A stretch of 13,714 bases of DNA from Oscillospiraceae bacterium (GCA_016297855.1 JAEDFW010000042.1:1-13714), one strand, 5' to 3'. Numbered from the stretch's first letter, positions 7,214-13,661 are shown. Program-made: numbers and translations. The notes: generated from the sequence alone by a model not told the origin.

Positions 7214-7986
7214 TAGATGATCCCTCCCAGAACGGCCATTGTCACCACGCCAGTCAGTTCGCCCAGTGTGATGGAAAAGCCCGAAATATCGCCCGACATT
7301 CCGCCGAGGTTCTTACTCGCGCCATAGCAGCACGCCTGGCACACAAAACTTGCCAGTATCACCGCCAACAGCGCCGCGATCCGCCCGCATGCCGCCAGAC
7401 AGCACGCTGCAGCCAGCAGCAGCACGAGCTCAACCAGCAGCACCGCACACTGCGCGCGCGTCTTTTTCTTCGCAAAGCCGCCCGCATACTGGCTGGTGTG
7501 CATGGGCGCAATGCGCTGTACGGCCAGCACCGCATTGCAGCGCGTCACAGCAGGAATGAGCACAAACGCAGGCCAGCTTGCTGCAACGTCCATGTCGCAA
7601 AATGCTGCAAAGCCGCCCAGAAATAAAAGCGCCACGCAGATGACCGCAAACGAGCCGACGTGTGAGTCCTTGAGTATCCGCTGCCGCTCGGCAAGATCGC
7701 GGCGCGACAAAATCGCGTCGCAGCAGTCCATAAATCCATCCAAATGGATAAAGCCCGTGAGAAGATACGGCGCAGCCATCAAAACAGCAGCCGCCAGCGC
7801 GCCTATAAATCCAAGCGCGCCAAAGCCCCACATCAAAAGCGCCCAGATTCCGCCCAAGATCAGCCCAACCACGGGCAGATACACCAGCATCCAGCCGCGC
7901 GCGGTTTCATCCCATTTGCGGTACGGGCACGGGATCGCGCAGAACATGCCCCACGCCATAAAAAACGCCGCGATATGCTTCTTCAT
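7213..7986 (-). CDS. cobS: Adenosylcobinamide-GDP ribazoletransferase (cobalamin synthase)
   Basis: CobS joins adenosylcobinamide-GDP to alpha-ribazole or its phosphate at the membrane. The 257-residue polytopic protein has the family hallmarks: the acidic patch in GFIHLDGFMDCCDAILS, then a stretch with RILKDSHVGSFAV, and late in the protein GGMSGDISGF. These Asp-rich loops are the probable metal and substrate sites. Length is normal. I chose the start at 7986 because its ATG overlaps the cobU stop as ATGA, with AAGGGG 10 bases upstream. An in-frame ATG three codons earlier (7995) sits almost on the Shine-Dalgarno. The next gene begins in the TAATG overlap, so cobU, cobS, mini-cobU and cobC form a tightly coupled block. 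Confidence 0.93.
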   Translation of the reverse strand: MKKHIAAFFMAWGMFCAIPCPYRKWDETARGWMLVYLPVVGLILGGIWALLMWGFGALGFIGALAAAVLMAAPYLLTGFIHLDGFMDCCDAILSRRDLAERQRILKDSHVGSFAVICVALLFLGGFAAFCDMDVAASWPAFVLIPAVTRCNAVLAVQRIAPMHTSQYAGGFAKKKTRAQCAVLLVELVLLLAAACCLAACGRIAALLAVILASFVCQACCYGASKNLGGMSGDISGFSITLGELTGVVTMAVLGGII

Positions 7987-8522
7987 CCCCGCCATTCCCC
8001 TTTATACCAGAGCGCGTTTCCCGCACAAAGCTCTGCCACACTGCCGCATACCTGTGCGAGCCTGCGGTCGATCAGCGCCAGACCTGCGCGGTAGCGCGCA
8101 GTCCATTCGTCATAAATTCCCGCGTCGGCGTAGATACAATCGCTCACAAACACGGTGTATCCCGTCCGCGCGGCAAATTCCGCCAGCTCGTCCGCCACGC
8201 GCGCAGGCGCAGCCCGATCCAGCCGTCCGTCCGCCAGAAACATCTCGTTTGCCAGAAGCGCCGTCACGCTGTCAAGCAGAAACGCGCCGCTCGTGTCGGC
8301 TCTGTCCAGCGCGTGCAGGATGTTCTTTCCGCACTCTATCGTTGTAAAGCCCCAGCCGTCGCGGTCTTGAAGATGCCGCGCGATACGGGCGCGATCTTCT
8401 TCATCGTGCGGGATCATGGTTGCCAGATAGTAGATGGGCCTGTCCGGCTGCATCGACTTCACAATCTTCTGCGCCAGCATCGATTTCCCGTTTTTCGCGC
8501 CGCCTGAGAGCAGATAATTCAT
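7983..8522 (-). CDS. cobU: Adenosylcobinamide kinase / adenosylcobinamide-phosphate guanylyltransferase
   Basis: 179 residues, the normal CobU length. The P-loop is GGAKNGKS (7-14). YYLATMIPHDEEDRARIARH (31-50) matches the CobU block whose final His (here H50) accepts GMP. A Walker B-like LLDSVTALLANEMF follows. CobU phosphorylates adenosylcobinamide and transfers GMP to it, activating it for CobS. The C-terminal third differs from the GVVP...GR type of typical CobU and reads instead DEWTARYRAGLALIDRRLAQ, a divergent form. The canonical C-terminal motif appears in the separate mini-CobU two genes later. The gene starts 15 bases after the TIM-barrel stop with AAAGGAA upstream, and its stop overlaps cobS. 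Confidence 0.9.
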   Translation of the reverse strand: MNYLLSGGAKNGKSMLAQKIVKSMQPDRPIYYLATMIPHDEEDRARIARHLQDRDGWGFTTIECGKNILHALDRADTSGAFLLDSVTALLANEMFLADGRLDRAAPARVADELAEFAARTGYTVFVSDCIYADAGIYDEWTARYRAGLALIDRRLAQVCGSVAELCAGNALWYKGEWRG

Positions 8523-8537
8523 CGTTCATACGTTCCT

Positions 8538-9296
8538 TTACGTCAATAATCCCTCTTCCATCAGCCATTCGACCGAGCTTTGGCACTGCATGAGCTCCAG
8601 CGTCACGCCCGCCTGAGGCGCCAGTTCGTCCAGCCGCTTCAAAAACAGCTTCATATCCAGCGTTCCTTCATACAGCGGCTGATGCAGATCCATCTTACCG
8701 TCATTGTTGTGCGCATGTACATGCTGCAGATACGGCGCGCATGCTTCCAGCCACGTCATGACCGGCTCCTTGGACACGATCGTATTCGCGTGCCCCACGT
8801 CGAGGCACAGCCGCAGCTTTTCACTGCCCACCTGCCGCACGATCTGCAGCAGCAGCTCCGCGCGCGGTTCCATTACGTTCTCCAGGCAAAGCGTCATTCC
8901 GTCCGGCACGCGCGGCAAAAATGACCGCCAGAACTGAACCGAGCGCTCAACGAACCACTCCGGATGATACACCAGGGGCACAAAGCCCGCGTGGACGATG
9001 AGCGTCCTGATTTGATACTGCGCAGCGAGTTCCACCGCCTGCGTCCAACGCTGCTCCGCCAGACGCAGCGCAAGCGGGTCAATGGCCGCCGGTGTCAGTT
9101 CGTTGAACGGCGCGTGCATGACAAGCCGCTTTGCCGCCGCGCAGCATCGTGTGAGGTCGTCGCAGACCTCGTCAAAGCCATCGTCCATATTGCGCGCCGT
9201 ACAGAACTGCGCCAGTTCCATGCCCACACCGAACGCCTGCGCGCACGCGCAGGCGTCGGCGCCAATGGACGACAAATACAGATTTTTTCTTTCCAT
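8538..9296 (-). CDS. TIM-barrel sugar phosphate isomerase/epimerase-like protein (AP endonuclease 2 superfamily)
   Basis: 252 residues, soluble, the first gene after the cobalamin riboswitch. It has the pattern of the xylose-isomerase-like TIM barrel: HAGF (102-105), the probable metal ligand E139 in LCLEN, D166 and H169 in LCLDVGHAN, HVHAHNNDG (192-200) with H205, and E234 in TLELM. The metal site therefore looks complete. The family includes sugar isomerases, epimerases and endonuclease IV; the substrate cannot be read from sequence. Position suggests a job in corrinoid or alpha-ribazole (ribose-bearing) metabolism, but this is inference. I chose the ATG at 9296 because AGAGGG lies 6 bases upstream; an earlier in-frame ATG would start inside the riboswitch terminator. 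Confidence 0.82.
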   Translation of the reverse strand: MERKNLYLSSIGADACACAQAFGVGMELAQFCTARNMDDGFDEVCDDLTRCCAAAKRLVMHAPFNELTPAAIDPLALRLAEQRWTQAVELAAQYQIRTLIVHAGFVPLVYHPEWFVERSVQFWRSFLPRVPDGMTLCLENVMEPRAELLLQIVRQVGSEKLRLCLDVGHANTIVSKEPVMTWLEACAPYLQHVHAHNNDGKMDLHQPLYEGTLDMKLFLKRLDELAPQAGVTLELMQCQSSVEWLMEEGLLT

Positions 9297-9323
9297 GATA
9301 AACCCTCTTTGCTCCACCGTATA

Positions 9324-9368
9324 CAAAAGCGCCCGGCAGGCTGCGCCATTACGCAGTCAAACCGGGCG
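9324..9368 (-). terminator. Riboswitch-controlled intrinsic terminator
   Basis: On the minus strand CGCCCGG (9362-9368) pairs with CCGGGCG (9330-9336), with an inner CTGCG/CGCAG stem (9352-9356 with 9341-9345), then CTTTT. It lies between the cobalamin aptamer and the first gene and would stop transcription when corrinoid is bound. Confidence 0.8.
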
Positions 9369-9402
9369 TTCGCACGCCACAGGCGTGCCGTGCATCCGGT
9401 TT
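9359..9402 (-). promoter_or_regulatory. Antiterminator hairpin of the cobalamin riboswitch
   Basis: On the minus strand AAACCGG (9396-9402) pairs with CCGGTTT (9359-9365), enclosing a 7-bp hairpin GCACGCC/GGCGTGC (9382-9388 with 9372-9378). The outer pairing uses bases that the terminator's left arm needs, so the two structures exclude each other. This indicates transcriptional control. Confidence 0.75.
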
Positions 9403-9414
9403 CGGCGGAAGCAT

Positions 9415-9526
9415 GATTTGCCGCGGGTAGTCTGACTTATCCGCACGCAGGCGGCTTCACAGTGACCGACTCGCGGGGCCTTGCACCCCATTTCCCTGCC
9501 GCAAAGAAGCGGCAAAGCGGCAAATC
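9415..9526 (-). ncRNA. Cobalamin (B12) riboswitch aptamer
   Basis: The minus strand shows the conserved blocks in order: AGGGAAA (9491-9497), GGTGCAA (9481-9487), CACTGTGA (9457-9464) and AAGTCAGACTACC (9426-9438). A perfect 10-bp closing stem pairs GATTTGCCGC (9517-9526) with GCGGCAAATC (9415-9424), and a 6-bp hairpin (9497-9514) follows its 5' arm. At about 112 bases it is compact, closer to the short class II-like cobalamin aptamers than to long btuB-type ones; the class is inference. It lies about 36 bases after the stop of the upstream SLH gene with no terminator between. A possible -10 (TATAAG, 9547-9552) has no matching -35, so the transcript start is unclear. Confidence 0.93.
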
Positions 9527-9562
9527 GCAGCAATTACGCTTTGATTCTTATAATCTGATTCG

Positions 9563-10690
9563 TTATCCCAGCTTCTCCAGATACGCCTGCAGGCGCAGCA
9601 GCAGCGTGGCCGCGTCGGCACGCGATGCGATGCGCTGCGGCTCGAGGCGGTCGGCATTGCCATTGACAACGCCCGCGCCCACGGCCCAGTTGAGGGCAGA
9701 GACCGCGTAGGGTGAGACGCTCTCGGCGTCGGTAAAGCCTGCGAGATTCTCCTGCAGCGTCACGGCCTCAAGCCCCTGCGTGATGGCGTAGCGGTAAAGG
9801 ATCGTGACCATCTGCTCGCGCGTGACCGGCTCATTGGCGCGGAATGTGCCGTCGGGATATCCCTGCACGATTTTGTTGAAGCCCGCCCAAATGGCCGCGT
9901 TCATCGCCCAGTCGGGGATGGGATCGCTGGCGAGGTTCGGGAAGAAGAACGCCGGGAAATCAGGGTCTGGCGTGAGAACAGGCTTGCCCGCCATACGCCA
10001 GAGCGTGGTGACCAGCATCCCGCGCGTGAGCTGGCCGTTGGGGTCAAACTTTGTGGCGGAAACGCCCTTGATAATACCGGCCTCGGCTGCCTCTTCCACG
10101 GCTGCATAATACCAGTCGGTCTTTTTCACATCGTCAAATCTCGTGTTCTCGGAATCGCACACGAACTGCAGCACGAACGAAAGCTCCTTGGACATCCCGT
10201 CCTCTGCGCGCTGCACATAGAAGCAGACGCTCTTCCACGAGCCGGAAACGGTGATGGCATGCGTGGCCTCGTCGCTGCCGGTTTCCTCGCCCAGATTGAG
10301 CGAATACTGCTCAGCCGGCGTCAGCCAGCTGCCGGCCAGCCAGTTTTCATATTCGCCCTCAGCCTTGCGCTCATAGGCATAGACATACGCCTCAGCGTCC
10401 AGATTCAGCGTGATCGCATACGCGCCATCCGGCAGAACGACGGTGTACACAGGCGTTTTTTCGTCGATGGGCTGCTCGCCGTAAACGCTGGCCGAAGCGG
10501 GTGAATACCAGCCGTCATAGTCTGCAAAATAATACTGCTCGGCACTTTCGATCACATCTGCTTCAGATGACGAGGTAATCTTGCCATCGTGGACGCCGAC
10601 CCAGAGAACCTCTATTTCGGCTGAGGCAAATACGGTACCCACGCTCACGCACAGCGCAAGCACGAGCAGCAAACTTACAAGTTTTTTCAT
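9563..10690 (-). CDS. Secreted SLH-anchored surface protein with unrecognised N-terminal domain
   Basis: 375 residues. A signal peptide ends at VFASA-E (after about A24). Residues 25-182 form an acidic, Tyr-rich domain with alternating beta-like stretches (VYTVVLPDGAYAITLNLDAE, 81-100), which I do not recognise. Three SLH domains follow (about 184-235, 249-303, 318-372), with conserved FDDV...W, GYPDGTF...PVTREQM and FTDAESVSPYA...GVVNG. SLH domains bind pyruvylated secondary wall polymers, so the protein is displayed on the surface. AGGAGG lies 7 bases before the ATG, 14 bases after the NUDIX stop. It runs without a terminator into the cobalamin riboswitch. It could therefore belong to the B12 system, or be simply the last gene of the NUDIX unit. 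Confidence 0.88.
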   Translation of the reverse strand: MKKLVSLLLVLALCVSVGTVFASAEIEVLWVGVHDGKITSSSEADVIESAEQYYFADYDGWYSPASASVYGEQPIDEKTPVYTVVLPDGAYAITLNLDAEAYVYAYERKAEGEYENWLAGSWLTPAEQYSLNLGEETGSDEATHAITVSGSWKSVCFYVQRAEDGMSKELSFVLQFVCDSENTRFDDVKKTDWYYAAVEEAAEAGIIKGVSATKFDPNGQLTRGMLVTTLWRMAGKPVLTPDPDFPAFFFPNLASDPIPDWAMNAAIWAGFNKIVQGYPDGTFRANEPVTREQMVTILYRYAITQGLEAVTLQENLAGFTDAESVSPYAVSALNWAVGAGVVNGNADRLEPQRIASRADAATLLLRLQAYLEKLG

Positions 10691-10704
10691 GATTGTTCCT
10701 CCTG

Positions 10705-11262
10705 TTACAGTGTTTTGCGGTTCACCATGGAATAGACCTTTAATACGGCGATCTGTGTCTTGGCGTCGGGAATGTTCCCGGCCATCACGTCGGCATACAG
10801 CCGTTCGAGCGGCACGCGCGCGACATTCAGAAACTCGTCCTCATCTCTGTCGCACGCAGTGAAGGTGATATCCCGGGCAAGGAACATCTCGATGGCCTCG
10901 TCCGAGTACGCGCATGCCGGATAGAACACGCCGAGACTCTGCCAGCTGTCTGCCACCGCGCCCGTTTCCTCGCGCAGCTCACGCTGCGCAGCGAGCAGAT
11001 GATCCTCATCCCGGCTGTCGAGCTTGCCTGCCGGAATCTCAGTCAGCACCTGCCCCACCGGATAGCGGTATTGCCGCTCGACGAGCACGTCGCCGTTGTG
11101 CAGAAGCGGAATAATACACACCGCGCCGATGTGGCGCAGATACTCGCGCGAGGCGCTTTTTCCGTTCGGAAGCAAAACCGTGTCTTCAAAAACATGCAAA
11201 ATTCTTCCGTCAAAAATTTCTTTCGACGTCAGCTTCCGCTCGGCAAGCTCCTGTTCCAGCAT
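10705..11262 (-). CDS. NUDIX hydrolase, ADP-ribose pyrophosphatase type
   Basis: 185 residues, typical of the ADP-sugar pyrophosphatase (NudF-like) group, which cleaves ADP-ribose to AMP and ribose 5-phosphate. The NUDIX box starts at G79 and contains the catalytic core RELREETG (94-101). Six residues rather than five separate the first Gly from its Glu (E86), a one-residue expansion; catalytic Glu95, Glu98 and Glu99 are intact. The preceding PVGQVLTEIPAGKL and the following FYPACAYSDE are usual in this subfamily. It has its own promoter (11292-11320) and GGGAG 10 bases before the ATG. The SLH gene follows after 14 bases. Any link to B12 is not evident. Confidence 0.9.
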   Translation of the reverse strand: MLEQELAERKLTSKEIFDGRILHVFEDTVLLPNGKSASREYLRHIGAVCIIPLLHNGDVLVERQYRYPVGQVLTEIPAGKLDSRDEDHLLAAQRELREETGAVADSWQSLGVFYPACAYSDEAIEMFLARDITFTACDRDEDEFLNVARVPLERLYADVMAGNIPDAKTQIAVLKVYSMVNRKTL

Positions 11263-11291
11263 CGCACCACATCTCCCAAATGATTTTCTCC

Positions 11292-11320
11292 ATCTTACAA
11301 TGTCCCGCTACCATTGTCAA
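11292..11320 (-). promoter_or_regulatory. SigA-type promoter for the NUDIX-SLH unit
   Basis: Minus-strand TTGACA (11315-11320), exact consensus, 17-base spacer, TAAGAT (11292-11297, four of six). Transcription would start near 11285, giving a leader of about 23 bases. An 8-bp inverted repeat CAAATCCG/CGGATTTG (11333-11340 with 11351-11358) lies just upstream of the -35 box and could be an activator site. Confidence 0.7.
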
Positions 11321-11702
11321 TCGTCCGGCGTGCAAATCCGGAAAAACGGTCGGATTTGGCAGCGTATTTTCACAGAATACGCACAAACTACTCCCGCAGA
11401 CAAAACCGGGAACAACGACGCACAAGGGCAAACGCCAACGGTTTTAAAAGGACGCTTTTTATGAACCGACTGTCCGTCCACGTTCCATATTGCGGTCAAA
11501 ACGGACGTTTTTTGCTGCCGCGCATCGCCGGAGCAGTCAAAATACATCCTGCAGTCCGATTCACCCGCTGATCCGGGCGGGCTGCGCCGTACGGCCAGCG
11601 ATCGTGGCCGGGGCAATGTCTGCAGGGCGAGCACGCCTGGCACAAGGGCCGGGGATGTCCCCGGCCCTTCGGCTGCGTACATATTACGTTTGCGCGGCAT
11701 AT
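11321..11702. other. Intergenic region with several hairpins, no convincing gene
   Basis: Apart from the NUDIX promoter, this stretch holds inverted repeats at 11333-11358 (8 bp) and 11362-11382 (7-bp stem GCGTATT/AATACGC), AAAACCG (11402-11408) with CGGTTTT (11439-11445), and a strong 11-bp GC-rich hairpin at 11644-11669 (loop ATGT). None is followed by a clear U-run. Open frames on both strands lack family features and look like chance. I do not recognise a known RNA such as 6S, SRP, tmRNA or RNase P. A structured RNA or degraded sequence is possible. Confidence 0.5.
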
Positions 11703-11740
11703 AAACACCCGCTCGGGCGTCACTGCCCGGGCGGGTGTTT
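11703..11740 (-). terminator. Hairpin terminator of the small membrane protein gene
   Basis: A 16-bp stem (11703-11718 with 11725-11740, one G-T pair) with loop GTCACT begins 3 bases after the stop codon. On the minus strand it ends TTTATAT, a poor U-run, but the stem is very stable. Confidence 0.7.
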
Positions 11741-11743
11741 CGC

Positions 11744-11959
11744 TTATTCTTCGGGTTCTTTGGATTCTTCCGGTTCTTCCCCGGAAGCAGGCTCCTGCTT
11801 GGGGAACTCGATTACCTCGATATAATTCTTCTTGCAGTATCGATCCTTCAGCGCCGTCAGCTTTTCCCAGTTGGCCCAGATCACTGCTGCTGCACCTGCG
11901 ATCGCCGCGACGATGCCGACAACGATCAAAACGGTTTTTAAACACTTGGAGCACTTCAT
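11744..11959 (-). CDS. Small single-pass membrane protein with CxxC start and acidic tail, unknown function
   Basis: 71 residues. MKCSKC gives a CxxC pair (C3, C6) immediately before one strongly hydrophobic helix (about 9-29). A short basic/aromatic region with one more Cys (KDRYCKKNY) comes next, then a Pro/Glu-rich acidic tail. I chose the ATG at 11959 because AGGAGG lies 8 bases upstream; a GTG seven codons earlier would overlap that site. A TATAAT box is 27 bases upstream and a strong hairpin follows the stop, so it is a plausible independent gene. Its family is not recognised. The CxxC at the membrane edge could bind metal or form a disulfide, but nothing else supports this. Confidence 0.75.
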   Translation of the reverse strand: MKCSKCLKTVLIVVGIVAAIAGAAAVIWANWEKLTALKDRYCKKNYIEVIEFPKQEPASGEEPEESKEPEE

Positions 11960-11985
11960 ACGCAATTCCTCCTGTCTCACTGGCT

Positions 11986-11991
11986 ATTATA
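11986..11991 (-). promoter_or_regulatory. Probable -10 box of the small membrane protein gene
   Basis: Perfect minus-strand TATAAT. At the -35 distance there is only TATACT-like sequence, inside one copy of an 11-bp direct repeat TATACGCGCAC (12011-12021 and 12044-12054). The promoter may therefore need an activator, or the box may be chance. Confidence 0.4.
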
Positions 11992-12042
11992 CCCTACATC
12001 ACAAATACAGTATACGCGCACGGCGGCAAATTTGCAAGCGTT

Positions 12043-12564
12043 CTATACGCGCACAACAAAATCTGCCTTGCGCGGTTTGGCAGGCGCAGGCTGCCGCGCG
12101 GCATAGCCCAGGATACAGTGGCCAATGCCGATATAATGATCCTCCAGACCCCACTTTTTCAGCAGCGCCTTTCCCTCAGGCATCTGAAATTCCTCTCTGG
12201 CGCGGTGGATCCAGCAGCCGCCCACGCCGAGGCTGTGCGCGGCGTTGAGCATGTTGCCGAGAACAAGGCTCCCATCCTCCACCGCCGTATTCACTCCGGC
12301 GTCAGCCAGAACGACGCAGACCGTCGGCGCGCCGTAGAACGGATGCGCATCGGGATTGCCAAGAATGGCAGCATTCAGCTTTTCCAGCTCTGCAATGTCC
12401 TCTTTTTTCTGCAGCACAACAATCCTACACGGCTGGCGTCCCATGCCGCTGGGCGCGTAAGTGCCCGCGGTCACGATTGCATCAAGCTCTTCCGGCCTGA
12501 TCTGCTCCGGGCGATACTGCTTCACGCTTTGCCGTCCGGTCAGGCATTGGATGACTTCATTCAT
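12043..12564 (-). CDS. Nitroreductase-family FMN oxidoreductase
   Basis: 173 residues of the nitroreductase fold. The N-terminal FMN phosphate-binding motif RQSVKQY (11-17) is followed by APSGMGRQP, the usual dimer/FMN loop, and later VGGCWI and GIGHCILGY. Such proteins reduce nitro compounds, quinones or enones with NAD(P)H; the natural substrate cannot be told. Two paralogous B12-related uses exist in this superfamily (BluB, which makes dimethylbenzimidazole), but this short protein looks like an ordinary nitroreductase. I chose the ATG at 12564 with AAGGGG 8 bases upstream; an earlier ATG (12585) would contain the Shine-Dalgarno. It lies 23 bases after birA and is probably cotranscribed. 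No clear terminator follows. Confidence 0.87.
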   Translation of the reverse strand: MNEVIQCLTGRQSVKQYRPEQIRPEELDAIVTAGTYAPSGMGRQPCRIVVLQKKEDIAELEKLNAAILGNPDAHPFYGAPTVCVVLADAGVNTAVEDGSLVLGNMLNAAHSLGVGGCWIHRAREEFQMPEGKALLKKWGLEDHYIGIGHCILGYAARQPAPAKPRKADFVVRV

Positions 12565-12587
12565 ATCAAAAACCCCTTTCTGCATGA

Positions 12588-13568
12588 TTACACATATCCG
12601 TACATTCCGCGCACCGACACCTCTCCGGAGCTGACCGATCCGGTCGTGCCGTCGGGATATTCGACCAGCAGCTGCGCATCGGGACCCACGCCCGTGGCGC
12701 GGGCCGGTGTCTGCGTCTCACCGCGCAGGATCACGACGTCCTTGCCCACCGTGACGCAGCGCGCAGCAAACCGCCCCACCCACGCCTCTTTCCGGGTCAT
12801 CAGCTCCCGGTTCATGCGCGAAAGCGCCTGTACCAGCGCGGCGGCAAGTGCGCTGCGGTCGACGGGTTTGCCGGTCTGCTCCAGCACAGATGTGGCAATT
12901 TCCGACAGCTCCGGCGGGAACGCAGGCTGGTTGCAGTTGATGCCGATGCCGACAACAACAGACTCCGCCTCGTTCGACTCCGCGACCAGCGACAGCTCCG
13001 TCAGGATGCCGCATACCTTCTTCCCGTTGATCACCGGATCATTCGGCCATTTAATCTGCGCCTGCAAGCCGGTCACTTCCCCGATCGCGTCGCACACCGC
13101 CACGGCGGACAGCGCCGTCAGGTGCATCAGCTGCTGCGGCGAAACACCGGGGCGCAGAATACAGCTGAAGTATAGTCCGCCTTCTTCCGAGATAAATCCA
13201 CGTCCGCGTCGGCCGCGTCCGGCTGTCTGCCGCCCGGCAATGACGCATGTGCCCTCCGGCGCGCCGGAGGCTGTGAGATTTTTGGCGTAATTATTGGTGG
13301 AATCGACGCTTTCCAGCACCACCATGCGCGTCTGCCACGGATGGCCCTCCAGCGCCTTTGTGATCTGCACCGGCGAAAGCCGGTCAGGGCACGCTGACAG
13401 CCGGTAGCCTCGATTGGTGGCAGCTTCGATCTCATAGCCCTCCCGGCGCAGCTGGCTCACAGCCTTGTTTACCGCCGCACGCGACACGCCGAGTTGCCTG
13501 CTCATCTGCTCACCGGAGACCGGGCCTCCGGCAGACAGCAGCAGCGACAGTACTTCTTCCTTCGTCAT
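12588..13568 (-). CDS. birA: Bifunctional biotin-protein ligase / biotin repressor BirA
   Basis: 326 residues. A winged helix-turn-helix (about 1-60; SGEQMSRQLGVSRAAVNKAV) binds DNA. The ligase domain has the biotinyl-AMP loop GRGRRGR (117-123), KWPND (173-177) with the following GKKVCGIL, and VVVGIGINCN (204-213). A C-terminal SH3-like domain follows (about 270-326). It activates biotin, attaches it to carboxylase subunits, and represses biotin genes as the biotinyl-AMP form. A fitting operator lies in the divergent region upstream, overlapping its own -35 box, so autoregulation is expected. GAGGAGG precedes the ATG. A nitroreductase gene follows in the same transcript. Confidence 0.96.
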   Translation of the reverse strand: MTKEEVLSLLLSAGGPVSGEQMSRQLGVSRAAVNKAVSQLRREGYEIEAATNRGYRLSACPDRLSPVQITKALEGHPWQTRMVVLESVDSTNNYAKNLTASGAPEGTCVIAGRQTAGRGRRGRGFISEEGGLYFSCILRPGVSPQQLMHLTALSAVAVCDAIGEVTGLQAQIKWPNDPVINGKKVCGILTELSLVAESNEAESVVVGIGINCNQPAFPPELSEIATSVLEQTGKPVDRSALAAALVQALSRMNRELMTRKEAWVGRFAARCVTVGKDVVILRGETQTPARATGVGPDAQLLVEYPDGTTGSVSSGEVSVRGMYGYV

Positions 13569-13594
13569 GTTTCCTCCTCATCTGCAAAAACTGC

Positions 13595-13623
13595 TTGCTT
13601 TTCCGCATTATATCTGATATGAT
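13595..13623 (+). promoter_or_regulatory. bioY promoter
   Basis: TTGCTT (13595-13600), 17-base spacer, TATGAT (13618-13623). Transcription would begin near 13630, within the BirA operator. It overlaps the birA promoter on the opposite strand almost completely. Confidence 0.6.
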
Positions 13624-13635
13624 GCGTATTGTAAA
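13607..13635 (-). promoter_or_regulatory. birA promoter
   Basis: Minus-strand TTTACA (13630-13635), 17-base spacer, TATAAT (13607-13612): a near-consensus SigA promoter. The -35 box lies inside the left half of the BirA operator, which fits self-repression. Confidence 0.8.
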
Positions 13636-13661
13636 CAAAGTACAAAAAATAAGTTTACAAT
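13628..13661. promoter_or_regulatory. BirA operator
   Basis: ATTGTAAAC (13628-13636), 16-base spacer, GTTTACAAT (13653-13661): a perfect 9-bp inverted repeat. This has the layout known for Firmicute BirA boxes (two TTGTtAAC-like half sites about 14-16 apart). It lies between divergent birA and bioY and overlaps both promoters. Confidence 0.87.

Noticed and set aside
11461..11571. A 36-codon plus-strand frame with AAAGGA before its ATG
   Set aside because: No hydrophobic, family or compositional signal, and no promoter in a fitting place. It lies in the structured gap and is probably chance.
11317..11700. A 127-codon minus-strand frame in the gap before the NUDIX gene
   Set aside because: It runs through several hairpins and the NUDIX -35 box, with an amino-acid make-up unlike a folded protein and no ribosome site.
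12043..12564. BluB (dimethylbenzimidazole synthase) for the nitroreductase-like gene
   Set aside because: The protein is shorter and shows only general nitroreductase motifs. It lies with birA, outside the riboswitch operon.
12118..13290. A 390-codon open frame on the plus strand
   Set aside because: Antisense shadow of birA and the nitroreductase gene, which have unmistakable family motifs; the shadow product has none.
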